This document shows, one piece after another, positions 60,704 through 64,000 of a stretch of 64,000 bases of DNA (its first letter is position 1; each line of letters opens with the position of its first letter). The DNA is taken from assembly GCF_041906005.1 (NCBI RefSeq), contig NZ_JAYRJY010000001.1, positions 2,480,001 through 2,544,000 of the forward strand. The letters run 5' to 3'. The notes beneath the pieces were generated by a model. It made no database searches, was not told the origin of the DNA, and was given only the letters and a program-made list of their open reading frames with translations. The DNA is from Ferrovibrio sp041906005. Lineage in GTDB: Bacteria > Pseudomonadota > Alphaproteobacteria > Ferrovibrionales > Ferrovibrionaceae. A program made the position numbers and the translations under genes.

Positions 60704-61870
60704 ATGAACGAGCAGAACGATACCCGAATTGCGTCCAAGGCCGGCAAGATCGATTCCGGCAAGACTGGGCGCCGACAGTTCCTGCGCGGCGCCGGCCTGG
60801 CGGCTGGTGCGGCAGCGGCGACCGTGGCGATGCCGAATGTGTCGCGCGCCCAGACCGTGACGATGAAATACCAGTCCACCTGGCCGACGAAGGATATCTT
60901 CCACGAGATGGCCGCCGACTATGCCACCCGGGTCAACGAGATGTCGGGGGGCCGCCTGAAGCTGGAAGTTCTGGCTGCCGGTTCGGTGGTTCCGGCCTTC
61001 GGCATGCAGGATGCCGTGCATAGCGGCGTGCTGGATGCCGGCCACGGCGTCACCGCCTACTGGTATGGCAAGCACAAGGCCTTTTCGCTATTCGGCACCG
61101 TGCCGCCCTTCGGCTGGGATGCCAATGGCGTTCTGGCCTGGATGAACTACGGCGGCGGTTATCAGCTCTATAACGAACTGGTCCGCGACATCCTCAAGCT
61201 GAACATCGTGGGTTTCGTCTCCGGCCCGATGCCCTGCCAGCCGCTCGGCTGGTTCAAGCAGCAGGTCAAGACGGCGGACGACCTCAAGAACCTGAAATAC
61301 CGCACGGTCGGCCTCTCGGCGGACGTGTTCAAGGAAATGGGTGCAGCGGTCACCATCGTTGCCGGCGGCGAAATCGTGCCGGCGATGGATCGTGGCCTGC
61401 TGGATGCGGCCGAATTCAACAATCCGTCATCCGACCGGGTGCTGGGCTTCCCGGATGTCTCCAAGGTCTACATGCTGCAGAGCTGGCACCAGTCGGCCGA
61501 GGCTTTCGAGATCATCTTCAACAAGGCGAAGTTCGACGCCCTGGCTGCCGAGCAGAAGGCAATCCTGAAATATGCCGCCGAGGCCGCCTCGTCGGACATG
61601 TCGTGGAAGGCGCTGGATCGCTATTCGAAGGATCTCGCCGAACTGCAGACCAAGGACAAGGTGAAGGTGTTCACCACGCCGCGTGCGGTGATGGACGCCC
61701 AGCTCAAAGCCTGGGATACGGTGTTGAAGGCGCAGAATCAGGAAGCTTTCTTCGCCAAGGTGATCAAGTCGCAGCTCGACTGGGTGCGTCGCACCGTGCG
61801 CTACGAACTGCTCAACACCCCGAACCGCCAGCTGGCCTATAACCACTTCTTCGGCCAGAAGAAGGGCTGA
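60704..61870 (+). CDS. dctP: TRAP transporter substrate-binding protein DctP
   Basis: 388 residues with a twin-arginine signal (GRRQFLRGAGLAAGAAAATV, Arg23-Arg24), cleaved after SRAQ. The mature protein is the DctP fold with the conserved arginine-centred motif region KYRTVGLSADVFKEMG and IVPAMDRGLLDAAEF, typical of TakP-type keto-acid binding proteins. It delivers the ligand to the DctQM permease. GGAGG precedes the ATG. Confidence 0.93.
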   Translation: MNEQNDTRIASKAGKIDSGKTGRRQFLRGAGLAAGAAAATVAMPNVSRAQTVTMKYQSTWPTKDIFHEMAADYATRVNEMSGGRLKLEVLAAGSVVPAFGMQDAVHSGVLDAGHGVTAYWYGKHKAFSLFGTVPPFGWDANGVLAWMNYGGGYQLYNELVRDILKLNIVGFVSGPMPCQPLGWFKQQVKTADDLKNLKYRTVGLSADVFKEMGAAVTIVAGGEIVPAMDRGLLDAAEFNNPSSDRVLGFPDVSKVYMLQSWHQSAEAFEIIFNKAKFDALAAEQKAILKYAAEAASSDMSWKALDRYSKDLAELQTKDKVKVFTTPRAVMDAQLKAWDTVLKAQNQEAFFAKVIKSQLDWVRRTVRYELLNTPNRQLAYNHFFGQKKG

Positions 61871-61889
61871 TCGGGGGCAAGGCGTATAG

Positions 61890-61925
61890 CGGGAACCGTC
61901 GGGCAGCCGGCGGTTCCCGTTGTTT
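61890..61925 (+). terminator. Hairpin between dctP and dctQ
   Basis: CGGGAACCG and CGGTTCCCG form a 9-bp stem 20 bases after the dctP stop, followed by TTGTTT. It may be a partial terminator that keeps binding protein in excess of permease, as known for other TRAP operons. Confidence 0.7.
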
Positions 61926-61971
61926 AAAAGGGTGGCGCAAAAAATCCGCATAAACATCGCGGCGGGGGCAT

Positions 61972-62559
61972 ATGGACAATCGATTGGTTTTCTGGATCGA
62001 GACGATCAATACCTGGGTCGGCAAGCTATTCGGCTGGTGCATCGTGCTGCTGACAATCGCCACCAGTTACGAAGTATTCGCCCGTTATGTTTTGAAGGCG
62101 CCGACGGAATGGGCTTTTGATGCGGCCTATATCCTGTACGGCACACTGTTCATGATGGCTGGTGCCTATACGCTGGCGCGCAACGGTCATGTGCGCGGCG
62201 ACTGGATTTATCGCAACTGGCAGCCGCGCAGTCAGGCGAAGTCAGACTTGATCCTGTATTTCGTGTTCTTCTTCCCCGGAATCATCACGCTGCTATACAC
62301 CGGCTGGGAATACGCGGCTTATTCATGGTCGGTGAAGGAACGCAGCCTGTTCACGCCGGCCGGCCCGATCATCTATCCCTTCAAGACGGTGATCCCGATT
62401 GCCGGTGCGCTGCTGATCCTTCAGGGTATTGCCGAGGTGATGCGCTGTATCTACTGCATAAAACACGGCAAATGGCCGCCCCGTCTGGGCGATGTGGAGG
62501 AGCTTGAGCAGGTTCTGCAGAAGCAGTACGGCACCGAAGCCGGGGAAGGCGGCAAATGA
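61972..62559 (+). CDS. dctQ: TRAP transporter small permease subunit DctQ
   Basis: 195 residues with four hydrophobic helices. Signature residues are TSYEVFARYVLKAPTEWAFD and GAYTLARNGHVRGDWIYR, typical of DctQ proteins paired with TakP-type binding proteins. It overlaps dctM by 4 bases. A possible ribosome binding site GGCGGGGGC lies before the ATG at 61972. Confidence 0.93.
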   Translation: MDNRLVFWIETINTWVGKLFGWCIVLLTIATSYEVFARYVLKAPTEWAFDAAYILYGTLFMMAGAYTLARNGHVRGDWIYRNWQPRSQAKSDLILYFVFFFPGIITLLYTGWEYAAYSWSVKERSLFTPAGPIIYPFKTVIPIAGALLILQGIAEVMRCIYCIKHGKWPPRLGDVEELEQVLQKQYGTEAGEGGK

Positions 62560-64000
62560 CCGATCCCCAGGTTGGCATTCTGATGCTGGTGGTGTTTCTG
62601 TTCGCCATCGGCCTCGGCTTCCCCATCGCGTTCACCCTCATGGCCATCGGCGTCGGCTTCGGCTATTACGCCATGGGCAACCACATCTTTGAACTGTTCG
62701 TGCAGCGTACCTTCAGTGTCATGGCCAATGACGTGCTGATCTCGGTGCCGCTGTTCCTGTTCATGGGCTATATCGTCGAGCGCGCCAATATCCTCGACCG
62801 ATTATTCCTGAGTATAGAACTGGCGGCGAAAAACCTGCCCGGCTCGCTGGCGGTCGCCACTCTGATCACCTGCGCCTTGTTTGCCACCGCCACCGGCATC
62901 GTCGGTGCGGTGGTGACGCTGATGAGCCTGCTGGCCCTGCCGGCCATGCTGCGCGCGGGTTACGATCCCAAGCTGGCGGCCGGCGTGGTCTGCGCCGGCG
63001 GCTGCCTGGGCATCCTCATTCCGCCCAGCGTGCTGCTGATCCTCTATGGCGCCACGGCCGGCGTGTCGGTGGTCAAGCTCTATGCCGGCGCTTTCCTGCC
63101 CGGCCTGCTGCTGGCCGGGCTGTACCTGGCCTATGTGGTCGGCCGCGCCGTCATTAACCCCTCGGTGGCGCCCAAACCGCCGAAGGAAATCCTGGATGTG
63201 CCATTCTCCAAGGTCATCTGGGCACTGGCCACCTCGTTCCTGCCATTGGCGGCCCTGATCGTCACCGTGCTGGGCGCCATCCTGTTCGGCCTGGCCACGC
63301 CGACCGAGGCGGCGGCCGTGGGTGCGGCGGGTTCGGTGGTGCTGGCAATCGCCTATCGCAGCTTCAGTCTCGCCAAGCTGACCGAGTCCGTCTACCTGAC
63401 GGCGCGCTCCTCGGCGATGGTCTGCTGGCTGTTCGTCGGCTCGGCCACCTTTTCGGCAGTGTTTGCCTATCTGAATGGTCATGAAGTGGTGAAGGACCTG
63501 ATCGACTATCTCGATCTGTCCGGAACGCAGTTCATGATCCTCGCCCAGTTCATTATCTTCCTGCTGGGCTGGCCGCTGGAATGGACCGAGATCATCGTGA
63601 TCTTCGTGCCGATCTTCCTGCCGCTGCTGCAGCATTACGGCGTGGATCCGCTGTTCTTCGGCATCCTGGTGGCGCTGAACCTGCAGACCTCGTTCCTGAC
63701 CCCACCGGTGGCGATGGCGGCCTTCTATTGCAAGGGCGTGGCGCCGAAGAGCCTGTCGATCGAGCAGATCTTCAAGGGCATCTATCCCTTCGTGGGCATG
63801 GTGCTGATCGCCATGGTGCTGCTCTACATGTTCCCTGATATCGCCCTGTGGCTGCCGGACGCATTGTATGGCGGCGGCGCGGAAAGTGGTGCTGGCGCCA
63901 TTCCGGCCGATGGGTTGCCGCCCCTCGACGAGGGTGGCAGTGCCTCCACCCTGTTTGATGCGCCGGGCGAAGGTGCTGAATCCGATGCCGTGCCCGAGCC
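62556..64000 (+). CDS. dctM: TRAP transporter large permease subunit DctM, 3'-partial
   Basis: 481 codons to the window edge without a stop. About twelve helices, with the DctM signatures ISVPLFLFMGYIVERANIL, CAGGCLGILIPPSVLLILYG and LFGLATPTEAAAVGAAGSV. Beyond the usual end near residue 430 the reading continues into an acidic, Gly/Ala/Pro-rich tail (GGGAESGAGAIPADGLPPLD). The start overlaps the dctQ stop. Confidence 0.93.
   Translation, partial: MTDPQVGILMLVVFLFAIGLGFPIAFTLMAIGVGFGYYAMGNHIFELFVQRTFSVMANDVLISVPLFLFMGYIVERANILDRLFLSIELAAKNLPGSLAVATLITCALFATATGIVGAVVTLMSLLALPAMLRAGYDPKLAAGVVCAGGCLGILIPPSVLLILYGATAGVSVVKLYAGAFLPGLLLAGLYLAYVVGRAVINPSVAPKPPKEILDVPFSKVIWALATSFLPLAALIVTVLGAILFGLATPTEAAAVGAAGSVVLAIAYRSFSLAKLTESVYLTARSSAMVCWLFVGSATFSAVFAYLNGHEVVKDLIDYLDLSGTQFMILAQFIIFLLGWPLEWTEIIVIFVPIFLPLLQHYGVDPLFFGILVALNLQTSFLTPPVAMAAFYCKGVAPKSLSIEQIFKGIYPFVGMVLIAMVLLYMFPDIALWLPDALYGGGAESGAGAIPADGLPPLDEGGSASTLFDAPGEGAESDAVPE

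Overview
The window is GC-rich, densely packed bacterial chromosome, most likely from an alphaproteobacterium of the Rhodospirillales or a close relative. The reasons are the order ruvCAB-ybgC-tolQRAB-pal-cpoB-tilS-ftsH-(folP)-glmM, a zapA / 6S RNA / 5-formyltetrahydrofolate cyclo-ligase block, a DUF2336 protein, several single-domain PAS_5-type proteins and a TIGR02444 protein. The assignment is inferred from gene content and order; no rRNA is present to confirm it. I saw no tRNA, rRNA, insertion sequence, prophage or CRISPR array.

Layout. 1-7.1 kb: the 3' part of a DUF2336 gene, then a minus-strand operon for an ABC importer (ATPase and permease, no binding protein) with xanthine dehydrogenase xdhA-xdhB-xdhC. 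7.3-11.9 kb: an MFS permease, a second periplasmic-type molybdenum hydroxylase pair, and a divergent HxlR regulator. 12-16.8 kb: efp opposite epmA, an extensin-like lipoprotein, a Y-family DNA polymerase behind a possible LexA box, a methyltransferase and a DUF465 protein. 16.8-22.1 kb: TIGR02444, UbiX with a basic N-terminal tail, a second DUF465 protein, an acyl-CoA synthetase, YnfA and TauE/SafE membrane proteins and a coiled-coil protein. 22.1-26.3 kb: zapA, 6S RNA, folate cyclo-ligase, a TIGR00282 phosphodiesterase, a UDG-like protein and three tandem PAS paralogues. 26.5-39.8 kb: the conserved core yebC-ruvCAB-ybgC-tolQRAB-pal-pal2-cpoB-tilS-ftsH (Holliday junction processing, envelope constriction, tRNA-Ile lysidine, membrane proteolysis).

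39.8-44.05 kb is the accessory stretch: REP/BIME-like palindromic repeats around a glutathione transferase, a glutamine amidotransferase, an AT-rich HNH-like gene of probable foreign origin, a LysE exporter, a RelE/XRE toxin-antitoxin pair and an ACGAAGC-type repeat tract running into folP. 44-47.2 kb returns to folP, glmM and thiD.

47.2-64 kb is catabolic and regulatory: a MocR-type regulator with palindromes shared with a divergent DUF1127 gene, cupin, PhzF, GNAT, an enoyl-CoA hydratase/TetR/thioesterase group whose thioesterase holds three hotdog domains, an AEC carrier, a three-gene ABC importer of the TrpXYZ type beside tryptophan 2,3-dioxygenase, a divergent kynureninase-like enzyme sharing a perfect 16-bp palindrome with the dioxygenase promoter, a class II aldolase, and a TRAP transporter whose large permease runs off the window end. 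Together the 54.8-59.7 kb genes look like a tryptophan uptake and kynurenine module, although the formamidase step is not encoded here.
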